From: Mucor racemosus
Lineage: Eukaryota > Mucoromycota > Mucoromycetes > Mucorales > Mucoraceae
Length of the DNA: 64,000 nucleotides
NCBI GenBank assembly: GCA_027405735.1
Contig: JAPEHQ010000001.1
Coordinates: 6,138,001-6,202,000, forward strand
Reading direction: 5' to 3'
How positions within the stretch are numbered: position 1 is the first letter of the stretch; each line of letters begins with the position of its first letter. Below are positions 34,856 through 46,736 of this stretch, one piece after another. Below the pieces are notes generated by a model. That model was not told the DNA's origin and ran no database searches. It saw only the letters and a list, made by a program, of their open reading frames with translations. Made by a program: the position numbers and the translations under genes.

Positions 34856-35100
34856 CCAAATAAAAGCGTTTTTCATCTAGTTTTTTTTCAATTGGAGGGT
34901 TATACAATGCCATTATGGGGGGAGAGCTTGAGAGAGGAAAGATATTATATAGGAGAACCATTATTATGGAGGTGGGTCACCGATCTAGAATTTTACAACT
35001 CCATTAAATCTTCTTAAAAAGGATTAATTTTCGACTTTGTTGAATATCTGATCTTCTTTTTTCTTTTCATTATTGATTTATTAACTTATTACGGTCAAAG

Positions 35101-36277
35101 ATGTCTCAAGATCTCTTTAACGTACCAATTTTCTTCATTCTGTTTCGTGAGACAACTGAGGCAGCTATTATTGTCTCAGTATTGTTGTCTTTTTTGAAGA
35201 AGATGTTCAATCCTGAATCACCTACTTACAAGCGTCTTCGCAATCAAGTTTGGATTGGTTCTGCTGTTGGCTTGTTTGTTTGTATATGTATCGGTGCTGC
35301 TTTCATTGCCGTTTACTATACTGTTCTCAATGATCTTTGGGGTAACTCTGAAGATATTTGGGAAGGTGTCTTTTCTCTTGTTGCTGTCATTATGATTACT
35401 GTGATGGGTCTTGCTATGCTCAAAACAGAACGTATGCAAGAGAAATGGAAGGTCAAGTTGGCTCTCGCTGTGCAAAAGTCTTCTAAAGAAAAGTCATCAT
35501 TCAAAGAAAAGCTCCAAAAGTATGCTTTCTTCTTTTTGCCTATGATTACTGTTCTCAGAGAAGGTCTTGAAGCTGTTGTCTTTATCGGTGGTGTAAGTTA
35601 ATTGAATTTATTTTGACATTTTTCATGGATCTTTAACAAAATGTAATTAGGTTTCATTGGGTATTTCTGGTAAATCTATTCCCATTGCTGCCATTATGGG
35701 TATCCTTTGTGGTTGTTTAGTTGGTTATCTTATCTATCGTGGTGGTTCTTTGATTCAACTTCGTTGGTTCTTTGTTTTCTCTACTGTCATTCTTTACCTC
35801 GTTGCTGCTGGTTTAATGGCCAAGGCTGTTGGTTATCTTGAACAAAATGCCTGGAATATTGTTATTGGTGGTGAAGGTGGTGATACCATTGCTTACAGAG
35901 TTACTACTGCCGTCTGGCATGTTTCTTGGGGAGACCCAGAATTGAATGTCGATACCAATGGTGGTTGGCAAATCTTTAACGCCATTCTTGGTTGGAATAA
36001 CACCGCCACTTATGGTAGCATTATTAGTTATTGTCTTTATTGGTTGTTTGTCGTTGGCTATCTTGTCTACTCTTTCTTCAAGGAGAGACGTGCTGCTCTT
36101 CGTAAGGCTGAAGCTGGTGAATGGGATGATGGAGATGCCGCCTTAGAACAAGCTAGACAATACATTGATGAAACTGGTGAAATTCGTGTTGTTGAAGTTG
36201 AAGTAGACGAAGAGTCCAAGGAACATCATTCTGAAGCAATTGAAGTTGTACCTACTTCTGCTGCTGCTAAAGTCTAA
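35101..36277 (+). CDS. FTR1: High-affinity iron permease Ftr1
   Basis: Plasma-membrane Fe(III) permease working with Fet3. Two exons: 35101-35592 and 35651-36277; 372 aa. It shows the two REXXE iron-binding motifs of the OFeT family: RETTE at 16-20 in the first membrane span and REGLE at 153-157 in the span LREGLEAVVFIGG. About seven membrane segments are visible, ending in a charged, acidic cytosolic tail rich in Glu. The intron falls immediately after the second REXXE helix. The start is the first ATG and places RETTE near the N terminus as in Ftr1 proteins. In pathogenic Mucorales FTR1 is an established iron-acquisition gene; that this species is a pathogen is not implied. Confidence 0.96.
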
Positions 36278-39200
36278 ACAAAACTGTACTCATACTATAA
36301 ATATACACAAACACACAAACACAAAAAACTTATTTCTATAGAATCTAAAAACCACTTTCTCATTTTTTTTTTTTTTTACTTATTATTTCTCTCTATCTTC
36401 ATGTCGCGCAAGAAACCAATGCAATACATGAATCACTTTATTATAATTTTTCCCCACTCCATTCTGTAATGTTATTAATATTATCCCTTTAGTTAGGCTA
36501 ATGCCAAAAATCAAATTTTTATCTTCGTTTTATTATCCTTATTTTCTCTTTTATTCTGTATTGTATTGTAGTAAAGCTTTAGCCCTTCATATATATTCAT
36601 TTTAATATTTTTTTTTTAATAAATATACAATTATATACTGAAAATACTTGTGAGCGAATTTTTACATGCTGTGTAATTTATTCTCTGTTTATGAACATTA
36701 AATTTTGCATTTGAAAATCATTAATATGACTTTAAAGCATTTTTTCTCATAGAGTACATTACTTTATTTTGGAACTCTACACTGTAAAATATTCTCTTGG
36801 TACTAGAGTATCTTAAGATATTTTTGTTTCGATTTGTATGTGTAATCTTGCAAGGATTACAATAACTTTGTTCTTTGTATCTCAATCAAAAAAATTGTCA
36901 GTTTGAAAATCAGATGATGATTCATTTACAGTAATAAAAAGTTACACGAATTTAAATATTTACTCTAAATAATTATCCATTTTAGAGAATGAAAGCAAGT
37001 TAACATGGAATCCGTGTACAACCGTGGCTCGCTCCTCTAAAAAAAAAACCAAGTTGAGGTATTTAATTAAATTTGCCTTTTTACATTCTAAACTCTATAA
37101 TTATCTACTCGGATCCCCCCCAAATTATGTCAAGAGAAATAAAAGATTCTTCTATATATATTTTTTTTTTTTTTTTTGTATTTATCCTTATCAGATGTTT
37201 CTGATTTTTGTATAGAAAAACAGTCTTGATCTGAGGCACACATTTAATAAATACACAAGGAGATAAGCGCGTAACTTATAATTTATATATACTTGTTATC
37301 ATATAGTATATAAGCTTCGCTATCAGTTTTTTTTTCAAGATTAAAGTAAGATAATCCAACATCTGATAAAATTGAATATCTGTTTTGTATTCAGCCTATG
37401 AGAAATTTATTTCCTTTTTAGTATCTTTTTTTGTACTCAATTTTTTTTTTTTTTTTACCTCTTTTGCATCTTTTTTTTGTGCAACTATATAGTGAAATTA
37501 AACAAATAAAAGCTAAACTACCCTAGGAGATACTGTACAACGAATAAAATACGGTAATTGAAAAAATAAATGAACTGATTTTGGAAAATAATATCATATG
37601 GCACTCTGGGCCCGAGTAGATCTTTTATGTGCTACTTGTTTGCCTGTTTATATGGCATCAATGCTACTACTTGACATCAGATGACATATGTTCATGTATT
37701 CATATCAGTCATTCATACTTGTAATTAAAAATATAAAAATATAAAAATGCATCAGATCTACTATGTTGGATCAAAATATGAAAGAGAAATTATCACGATC
37801 AGATAAATGACCAGGGACTGAAAACATTTCAATCCCATTTGAAACTTGTGGGGGAGAAGAATTGTCTTTAAATTGACATTATAAACTAGCTATATATTTA
37901 ATCAACTGGTTCCGATTTGAAGGAACCGGGTAATTATTAGAGAGGAAACAGAAGAAAACCCAAAGTATTTTTGAATTTATAATACCAAAAGAAGAAAAAG
38001 AACCCGATTTGATTTTATAATGATCAGACGAGAACAAAAAGTATACGATAGCTATAGCTATAATATGCCATTTTGTATAAACATAAATATATAAATGCTT
38101 TATAAACTAAAATTTAATTGTTGGGACAGTGATTTGACTAGAGATCAAGTTATCGCTTTGCTTATTTCAAAGTATACACTTGTTTCCAGAGTTTTCATGG
38201 CCTCGACAGTATAATAACCTAGCATTTACTTACTCAGCAGATGATAGAGTTTGTACTCTCATTTTTTTTTTTCGATAAAATTCGGACCAGTATGCAAAAT
38301 GCGGGTGATTGAGAACAATAAGTATATTTTATAATTTCTTCCATTTTTTGGATTACACTTTTCGGTTTTCTGTATAAAGTGCCTTGCTTATGAATAACAG
38401 ATATGACCGATTCCCTGGTTATTTTTTTTCGATACTCTTTCATACATAGGGTGTTATCCACAAATGATTGATATAAATTATCTCTCAATTTTATCTGTAG
38501 AACAACTGGAATCTTACACATTGTGAAACAGCTGTTTATATACATATTGGCTTTACCCGCACCATGATCATAATGCAATTTGCATTAAATAAATAATAAT
38601 CAGATCATAAAATACGTTAAGAGACATGTACCTCGGTTGATCTATTGAAATAACATGCTTGATTAGACAAGTGCTCAAAATTAGCCATTGATTTCAATCA
38701 AGTGAATATCAAGCGGAGATCATAGATAAAAAACTGGTTTGATCTATTACCATAAATGGTTATATCCACCAGCTGTCGTTATTTATCAGATTTTAATTTA
38801 CACACTAGTAGTTGCAAGATCCTCCGATAGAATATTTAATACATAGTCAGATTTATTGATGAAAAATTATCGATTTCTATACTAAATAAATGGTTATGCA
38901 AAAGTCATTTATGAATTATTATTTTTTTTGACAGATCTTGATCTTCATCTATAATTAATTTTATGTACATCATTTCAAAAATGCTGCCCCGCTCCATGTA
39001 ATTTGATGCAGGTTGTTGGTATCCCGATTACATACGGCGCTTGTAGATTACATGCCACAATAATGATTTTGTGGTTCAAACTTAATATTTTTAGTTTTCC
39101 CGGGGATAGTTGTTGAAATTGTACATTTATAGTAGATTATAAATCCTATATGTTATTGGGCAACTCATTTAATCCTCATTTAAGTCATGTCTTACATATG

Positions 39201-39470
39201 CTCAAAACTATGAAAATGTTTCATTAATTCATATGGTTTTACGCAATAGTCCCCAAGTGTCCTCAATTGAAAATATCGTCTTGATTAGTAAATGTACTAA
39301 TAAATATTGCATGCAATCAAGTAATCTTATTAAAAATTTGAAATCAAATTAAACTATCAAAATACCACATAATCAGATTTTTTGTTTAATTAGGTATAAA
39401 CTGAAAAAAAAAAAAAAAAAAAATCGGATCTATCTATGAAAAAAGGAATCTAAATCTTCAAGAGCATAGT
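36278..39470. other. Large intergenic region, FTR1 / F-box gene
   Basis: 3.2 kb, AT-rich with several T/A homopolymers (near 36363, 37161, 37441, 39402). The longest frame is 114 aa on the minus strand (38234-38578); it resembles no family I know and lacks other support. One isolated ATCAGATAA occurs at 37798-37806. No dispersed-repeat copy was recognised. Confidence 0.5.
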
Positions 39471-41432
39471 TTATAGTGTGATCCCCTCGAATTGTATTTC
39501 ATTGACAGACCTACAACGTATAGAAAAGTAACCAAACGGAACATCCAGATGCCACTTGTTTTTGTCCTCATACTTGATCCTAGACCCTACAAATGAGATT
39601 TGTTCCCATAACTGTCTTGAAATACGTAAATTCTTGATTTTCTCAGCATCATTTTGATCAAGACGTTGGATCCTCGGTTGTAATTTACCTACGCTTCCGT
39701 TTAACCTTTTATCAATATCGCCGCTACTTTTTTGGGATTGGTACAAGTGATACCATCGTTCTGGATATTTCATGTTTGTAACTGTATATTGGTTCTTTGC
39801 AAGCGCATTTTTTCGTCTCTCCAATTGTCTTTCTGTCTTTTCCGTCTCTTCTAGTGAGAATATTGTAGAATAATGATTGCACTGGAAACCAGAATCCTCA
39901 ATACGGAGCCCAAGTTGTAATTTTTCAATAGTTATAGACTTGAAAATGTGATGAGGCATGTTTATCTTTACTTGAATGTTATTGTCGTAAGGTTTAATAG
40001 CATGAGCTATATCCAATATGTTGAGAAATGGACATCTAAGTGCTAGATATTCAAATAGTCTGTTGTTTACCATAGTATGTTTAAGTATTACTGCTTCTAA
40101 TCGATGAATTTGTACTATGTTATCATTAGTATCATCTCGTACAAAAAGATTGTATGTATTTGAAAGTTCCAGTCGTTCAAGATGGATACACCGATCTAGA
40201 ATAATATCAATATCGAACTCTGTCAGGGTGCCTGGTTGAGGCGACAAGGATAAATTCTTCAAATGATTGCATTGCCCCAAAGGCTCTAAAATGTCAAGTT
40301 CATAATCCCAACTTCTATCCCAATTACTGATATTAACATCTGTCATCGTGTTGATAGAGTTGCTCATAAGTAGTTTAAAATTCCTTGCGCTTCGACGATG
40401 ATAATCGAAATTAAAAAAGTGTATTGATACTTGCTCCATTTGCGAAGCAATGCTATTGATACCGTTTAAAAATACATCGCAAGGGAAATACTTTTCATCA
40501 AATCTAGCTTTCAATCGTTTGAGGTGTCGAAAACTTGTTGCCATGACAGCAAATGCTTCTTTCATGCGAGAGTTTTCAGGCTGAACTGCTTCATGATAGT
40601 ATTCTGGTTCCAATAATCTTAGTTGAATATCAAGGCTCTCAATAAAGGGATATTTATGCGCCCAGTAATGAAGAAAATCCACGCTATTAATTGATATGTC
40701 AAGCCGGAGATTCTTCAAATGAGGTGCTACAGGCAAGGTCTCAATCTCCACCAAATATCCATCTTTCGTCATTAGATGAGAGTCAAAAGAATCAAGATGA
40801 AGAGTCTCGATATTTGGACAAAAAGTATGAATTGACTCGAATTCTGAGATAGAGATGTTTTGAGAAACCACAACACCGTTCGAAAGCTTCAATGATATGA
40901 GATTTGGCGTATATTTGAGTATAGATATGATTGTCATTTGTGACATGGCTAATTCATCCGCCATCAAGTTGCTCATCTCCAAATGTGTAATATTTTGACC
41001 AGTATCACTTAGTATTGGAAGCGTCAGTTTTAACCTATCCATGCATGGAAACTGCGATAGATATTTCCATTGTGTTGTGTTGTTTGTATATGAGAAATAG
41101 CGCCAAAGCAAAGGGTTAAAGTCAAGATATTCGAGAAATGGACACCAAAGAGGCAAGACATGGAATTCTCTATTAGTTATACCCACATTTTTACTTAATG
41201 TTAGACGACGGACTAGTAAACCAAAAGGCTGTTTTGTATTGTTTGTATATACAAGTTTGTCAAAAAATTGTTTAAATTGACGTCGACTAGAAATAAGTAA
41301 ACTTTGCAGCACGATGGGTTGAAATCGATGTAACCAAGAGCGACAAACATGGATACATTCTTTTTTGTCTTGATGAGAAAGACGTATAGATACTTGATTG
41401 AATATTTCATTTGGTAAACTTGGTAATGACAT
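39471..41432 (-). CDS. F-box / leucine-rich-repeat-like protein 1
   Basis: Single-exon 653-aa protein. The N terminus is a typical F-box (SLPNEIFNQVSIRLSHQDKK...CRSWLHRF, about residues 5-45) that would bind Skp1 in an SCF ubiquitin ligase. The rest consists of irregular leucine-rich segments spaced 25-30 residues apart (LKNLRLDISIN, LKNLSLSPQPG, LERLELSNTYN, FLNILDIAHA), probably a curved substrate-binding solenoid. Such F-box/LRR proteins form large, fast-evolving families in Mucoromycota. The substrate is unknown. It is followed downstream by a second F-box gene on the same strand whose sequence is clearly different. Confidence 0.85.
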   Translation of the reverse strand: MSLPSLPNEIFNQVSIRLSHQDKKECIHVCRSWLHRFQPIVLQSLLISSRRQFKQFFDKLVYTNNTKQPFGLLVRRLTLSKNVGITNREFHVLPLWCPFLEYLDFNPLLWRYFSYTNNTTQWKYLSQFPCMDRLKLTLPILSDTGQNITHLEMSNLMADELAMSQMTIISILKYTPNLISLKLSNGVVVSQNISISEFESIHTFCPNIETLHLDSFDSHLMTKDGYLVEIETLPVAPHLKNLRLDISINSVDFLHYWAHKYPFIESLDIQLRLLEPEYYHEAVQPENSRMKEAFAVMATSFRHLKRLKARFDEKYFPCDVFLNGINSIASQMEQVSIHFFNFDYHRRSARNFKLLMSNSINTMTDVNISNWDRSWDYELDILEPLGQCNHLKNLSLSPQPGTLTEFDIDIILDRCIHLERLELSNTYNLFVRDDTNDNIVQIHRLEAVILKHTMVNNRLFEYLALRCPFLNILDIAHAIKPYDNNIQVKINMPHHIFKSITIEKLQLGLRIEDSGFQCNHYSTIFSLEETEKTERQLERRKNALAKNQYTVTNMKYPERWYHLYQSQKSSGDIDKRLNGSVGKLQPRIQRLDQNDAEKIKNLRISRQLWEQISFVGSRIKYEDKNKWHLDVPFGYFSIRCRSVNEIQFEGITL

Positions 41433-41922
41433 GACAAGTGCATATATATAATTTAAAAGAGAGTATCATGCTAAATATTAGCTTTTTTTTTCATAATGTA
41501 CTGAGGTGAAACATAATGACACTACGGTAATTAGAAACATTTTGACTTGCTTATAATGCATCTTTTAAGAGCACTTTTACTATCAAGATATAAAAAAAAA
41601 ATTTATATGAAAATAAAGCAATATATGATAAAGTATTTTGTATGTTAACAAGCATTGATATGTAATCCATAGCTCTATATTTTTCTTATTTGAAATTTAC
41701 AACGTACGATATTCAAAAACACATGCCATTACAAATCGACATTATATTTAATTTGCAAACCCGTTTTTATAGAAACAAAAAATATAGAGGTATGGTTTAG
41801 CTTTTTTGATTTATTTTCAAAAAAAATAATTGTTTAAAAACTGCTTTCTAAAGGTAAAAAAAAACTCTTTAAAATCTATGCATTTTTACATAGAAGTCTA
41901 ACCATGAAAAAGAATCATTTCA
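41433..41922. other. Intergenic between the F-box genes
   Basis: 490 bp of AT-rich sequence: the 3' end of the 41923-43355 gene and the promoter of the 39471-41432 gene. No other feature was seen. Confidence 0.5.
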
Positions 41923-43355
41923 TTAAATATATTCAGTTAATTTGATGTTTACATTTTTTCCCTCAACAGCACCTTGAATCAAATCAATCAGAGGCTCTTG
42001 TTTAAAAAATGGGCTATTATTAACTCTATCTAATAAATCAGGATGTAAATATATGTAACAGCTGCTTGTATTATCTTGTAAGCATTTTTCAGCAAATGAA
42101 AATTGCACAAATTCCTTGATTGGACCCATTAAATGCCAAATGTCTGCTTGTTCACTCAAATATTTCAGGAAATACTTGGAGAATATGATGTTTATATTAC
42201 AAATTGATTTAGCAATATGTCTTCCAGCTGTAAATAGGCCTGGTCCAATAGCAAAATCAACAAGTTTTACTGTAACAAGATTTGGCATTGCTTTGAAACA
42301 TTCAGCAATTGCAGATTCTGCGTCTGCACGAATAGGTTGAAATGTTGAGCTTCTATTAGCAAATTTACCCAACTTTCCCAATTGATCCCAACCATGTAAA
42401 CCGAGATATTTTAAATTTGGGTTAGATTCTGCCAAACAACGGAAATTTCGCCACATGGCTGGAGTCCACGCATAACAAAATCCAAAATCCAAATGTTCCA
42501 GATTCTTTATGTTTGTAAGGTATGCGTATTTCTTTAATAAAACTTGTTCAATATCACTCCAAATCTGCAACAAACTTGATTTCTGTTGTTCTACTTGTTG
42601 TATTTGCTCTTGTGAAAACACTTCGTCCATATTAGTTTCTATTATTTGCATTTTCTCCAATATGTCATGCTGATTTATATCTTCATCATCTCGAATACTT
42701 GTTAATACAAGTGATCTGATATCATTTGATATAGACACTGTTGATTCAGGTGCATTATGGATTGAAGCAAATCCTGAATGTCCATCTTCGTTGAAAGAAA
42801 AATAGACTTGATTCAAATGAGGGTGTGCAGAGAATAAATCTGCACTGAATTGTCTTGTGTCACACCAAGTCTCGATATTGTTGCATGTTATCGACTCTAT
42901 ATTACATGTTATCAGCTTGACTTCTCGAGACAAATGTCCAATTTCAGCTAAACAAAGATTTGATGTTTCTATATGAGTGACATTAGTGAGTGCATTTAAT
43001 GGTAATGATTTAGGATGACTATGTCGAGTTTCATTTGGTTTCGATATGTATAGATATTTTACTGCTGCCAAGTGTTCTTTATTATATTTAGAGGATAGGA
43101 AATCCACATAGGCTGTGTGTTTATGAGGAAGGCTAATTTTGAGTATACGCCACTACATACATATATTGTTCAGATTTATTCAGTTTAAACTGAAAATGCA
43201 TATAAACTTACCACTGAGGGTCTTTGAGCGATATAATACCACCGACGACACACCTTTGAGATTGTTAATAATATCCACGGATTGCCTTCACTATGAATAA
43301 AAATGAGCTCTAAACAGTCATCTCCTAATTTATCTATAGATGAGCTCATGGACAT
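41923..43355 (-). CDS. F-box protein 2
   Basis: Two exons, 43355-43212 and 43152-41923; 457 aa. The F-box lies at the N terminus (IDKLGDDCLELIFIHSE...CRRWYYIAQRPSVWRIL) and is split by the 59-nt intron right after RPSV; the joined sequence restores the usual W of the motif. The body has leucine-rich stretches (NLEHLDFGFCYAW, NLKYLGLHGWDQL) and one acidic, glutamine-containing insert near residues 170-220. It is predicted to be a substrate receptor of an SCF ubiquitin ligase with unknown target. The first of two close ATGs is chosen; the upstream frame (from 43409) is hydrophobic and UTR-like. Confidence 0.82.
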
Positions 43356-45373
43356 AAAACTTGAAAAGTTATATATAATTATAAGAAGAAAAAGAATCGC
43401 GATATACACAGAAAAAGGTTGGGTTTAGCAAAAAAAAAAAAAAAAAAAAAAATCCCCTTTCAAATAAGGAAAAAGACCGATTCTTGATGTCTTGCCTACT
43501 AATAATCTATTATAAACACGAAATAAATAGCTTGTAAAGCTTAAAAACCTATTATTATTATCTAAAATACATGGACATGATCTAAATGGGGGGGGTGTTT
43601 GCCTTATAACTTGAAGCTTCGGTTGCCTGTTGAAAGATATTTTGATGCTTGATACCCGCATTTAATGTCAAACCTCGGATGTTTTAGCTTTACAAAGATA
43701 TCACAACCCCTCGCAGCCAGAACTTTAGGACAACAGTATTATTTTATAATTTTGTAGTCGATTCAAGTTTGAAAAAAAATACTATTTAGGTTGCTGATCA
43801 AGTCAAATGCAAAGAAAATGCCGTTTTTCTGTGAACAGCGCTATTTGCAAATTTTTTATTGACCTTATTTGTTTAAAGAGTTTTTTCTATTGATTAAAAA
43901 CATCAAAATATAAGTTTTTTTTTACTTTCGCATTTAAAGGATTTCAACATTGATTGCTTATTTTTTTTTTTTTCTATAATGAAAAAGGGTTATGAAATTA
44001 GTTGAATAAAAGAGTAATGAAATATTGCTTGAAATCGGGTGTTGATTTGGATTTCACTGCTTGGAAATGTTAATGTATCACCAGAAATCTACTACTATTC
44101 GAGAATTCTATGTGCAGCATTTCTTTATAATTGCAATAGAAGCCAACTAGAGTAATTATTGTTGATGCATTTTGCTCTGAAAATTGTCCAAATATAATTT
44201 TAGTAAAATTAGAATTCTCTCATGCACGTCAACAGCGGAAGCTTTTGCGTCTCCCCAAACGTGCAAAAAATATATCAGCATAATTGTTGTACATGATTCG
44301 ATAGCTTTGGATTAGCTGTGTTATATCCAAAATTCAGAACATGATTATCACCTTTATTTTTGGAGAAATACACCGATGACCACCATTGTTTCACCAAAAC
44401 CGCATATTTCAACACTTTGAACAGCGCATTTCTTTGTTTTTTGGATGTTTACAATCCTTTAAAGTATACCAAACGATTCCCCTAATTCAATAGTTTTACT
44501 TTATTGCAATTTTAGACGTTTGTCGTAATTTTTATTTTTCCATGATTTTCCATGAGGTATACCTCATGAAAAATCGCGATTTTGACAAAATCTAATTTTT
44601 GACCCCGAAAATGAGAACTTTTACTAAGGTGTTTACTGACATTTATTGACTGCAAAAACACCATCAATCATCTAAAAGACTTTAATTTAAAAGTTATTAT
44701 TGACATTTTTGATTTTTTGGCAAGAAACGCATATTTTTAATTTTGGAAATTGTGCAAAATTTTAGGATAAAAATTGGGATGAAAAAAATATACTCGTATT
44801 GAACCCTAAAAGTAATGTAGGATTAATTATAACAAGTAAGTATACTTAATATGCGTATTTTGAGGAGAAAATTCAAAACAATTTTTTTTTTTCATAAATT
44901 GTCATTTTGACATGAAAATGACCAGATGCCAAAATAATGTTTAAAACTCAGTCATGCAGCTTTTTTTTGCTGGCAATGGCTGTATCGCTCATGATGACAA
45001 CGCTTTTCGAGTGCGAATTTAAACAATTTCAAGTAAAATATTTTGGAAATTATGTTCTCTATATATATTTTTGTATGATTAGAACATAATGTAGATGTTA
45101 AATTGATAAAAACACATTTGTTTCTGCCATTATTAGCTATTGTAACTATGAATTAAGTGGCAAAATATGAGTTCGCTCATTGATTTACCCAACAAATCAT
45201 ATAGGATTTTAGTCTTAGTTGATACGGCTGAATTTGGGACTGATTACTTTTTTTTTTTGGGACAAATGAAAGGGCTAAAATCCTGTATATTGACTACGTA
45301 TCGAGTATAATAATCCTATCGAGGCTGTTAACAACTGATTTATTTTTTAAGAATTGGGGGTATGTAAATAAAT
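43356..45373. other. Intergenic region with palindrome
   Basis: 2.0 kb of AT-rich sequence. An A23-like run lies just upstream of the F-box gene (about 43430-43452). The only other distinctive element is the perfect palindrome at 44551-44568. Nothing reads as a gene, and I could not assign it to the dispersed-repeat family. Confidence 0.5.
44551..44568. repeat. 18-bp perfect palindrome
   Basis: CATGAGGTATACCTCATG, self-complementary without a spacer and flanked by T-rich sequence on the left and A-rich on the right, so a longer imperfect hairpin is possible. Confidence 0.7.
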
Positions 45374-45827
45374 CTAATTGTTTTCCTCTTTTTGATTGAC
45401 AAGCTGTATTTCTTTGTCAACTCGTTGTTGATAATAATCCTCTTTAAATGTTCCTAAAATATCTTCGCGGACAGAATTATATACGCCAGCTCTTTTTCAT
45501 TTTAGTTATCAGTGAATTCAGTGCACACACAATGCTTCTATTTCGACTTACTTTTCTAATTCGGCCGATACTTGTTCATGAAAGAAAGAAGAATCCTTCT
45601 CGACTAGTGCAGGATTTCGAGCTACCATGTCTTCCATGAATAGCTTTAGTTTGCTTAAAAACTTTTGGCCTTCTTCCTATATCAAACAGTTTAGTTTTTT
45701 TTTTTTTTCTTCCTGTATGAATTAAAAATAACATACGCCATTTTGAAATTCTGTTAATAATCTTTTTCTTAAATCATCAAAAGTGCCATTTCTCTTGAGC
45801 TGTAAAACAACCTCTTCAGGTGTCATT
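45374..45827 (-). pseudogene. SHG1: SHG1/BOD1-like COMPASS subunit, frameshifted
   Basis: Small three-exon gene resembling the COMPASS-Shg1/BOD1 family, part of the Set1 histone H3K4 methyltransferase complex in yeast. Exons: 45827-45737, 45676-45552, 45491-45374. The first exon opens MTPEEVVLQLKRNGTF, and after a T5 run (45779-45783) the homology continues in another frame as DDLRKRLLTEFQNG. The run therefore seems to hold one extra base. Exons 2 and 3 (FLSKLKLFMEDM..., VREDILGTFKEDYYQQRV) are open and in phase. A shorter product of 98 aa could start at the ATG at 45790, in the downstream frame. It is either a sequencing indel, a genuine truncation, or a real pseudogene; I label it pseudogene only because the reference sequence breaks the frame. 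Confidence 0.6.
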
Positions 45828-46736
45828 TTTCTTGAAAAAATTTAAAGAAAGGATAATTGAACTGCGAGTTGAAAAAGATCCTAAAGGGGGGATTGATTTT
45901 ATTCCTGTTCCAATCATTATGATTGATTTTTCAATTCACACGAGAAATTGTTATTCTTACATATTTATGTTTTTCATATTAAAAATATAGAAAAAAAAAG
46001 TATTTTAATAAAGAAGCAACTCTTGAAACTGTTTTATATTATATTATATGTTAGTAAAAAGTAATTTTTTGGATACAAAAAAATCCTTTAAAAGCTGACG
46101 GTTTGAATTTTTTATTTTTACTATTGTATTTTTTATGCATTCAGATTCAATCAAAAAGGGGTGAACAATGGAAAAAGATGATTGAATTGCAATTTAGGTT
46201 AAAATAAGATTAAATCAAGAATTTATTGTTTCATTATGATTGCTTTGTATATTTATTTCGCTTGAAAGTGCCTGAATTTCTGTGGTCAACCCCGTCGGAT
46301 TATCTCATAAAAAGAGCATTTCTTTAGAATAGTCTGCAATTATGTCCTTTTCTACATTTCACTTTCAAATGACTTTTAATACAAATATAGTAGAATGAAC
46401 CTAATCAGTGAATTATGAAAAATAATTATAATTCAGTCAAACCTGTTTGCATTTTCGAGAAACATCTAGGACAAAATTTAATAGATTTCAAGATGTAAAA
46501 AACAGAATAGTAATCTAGATAAACATTTATAGGTAACCCTGGCCGTATATCGCAATCATTTTGCATAAATAATAATGACATATCCAACTTGCTCAATGGG
46601 TTTTGTATGTGAGCACCCACCAATTGGATTTCACAAAGCCGCCTATTGAAAATTTTCAAATTCTATTTAATCAAAATTTTCTGAACAAAAGAGTAATAAC
46701 TTGCTTTTATCTTACTTTCTCATAAAATTGACAGAG
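45828..46736. other. Intergenic, SHG1-like / Zn2Cys6 factor
   Basis: Divergent region of about 0.9 kb, AT-rich. A 77-aa minus frame (46426-46659) resembles nothing known. No regulatory motif was recognised. Confidence 0.5.

Larger units (their letters stand above)
34521..35100. promoter_or_regulatory. Shared FET3-FTR1 divergent promoter
   Basis: 580-bp bidirectional intergenic region. It contains three perfect ATCWGATAA sites (34666-34674 on the minus strand, 34733-34741, 34847-34855), a perfect 9-bp-arm inverted repeat (34817-34838) and a T30 run (34691-34720) that may exclude nucleosomes. ATCWGATAA is the site of the iron-responsive GATA repressors (Fep1, SreA, Sfu1) in asco- and basidiomycetes. 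Iron repression is inferred here, not shown. Confidence 0.8.

Noticed and set aside
38234..38578. 114-aa minus-strand frame in the FTR1/F-box gap
   Set aside because: Longest frame of the gap, but no recognisable domain and no splice or expression support; could be chance or a decayed gene.
46426..46659. 77-aa minus frame before the Zn2Cys6 factor
   Set aside because: No domain, and it lies in a probable promoter region.
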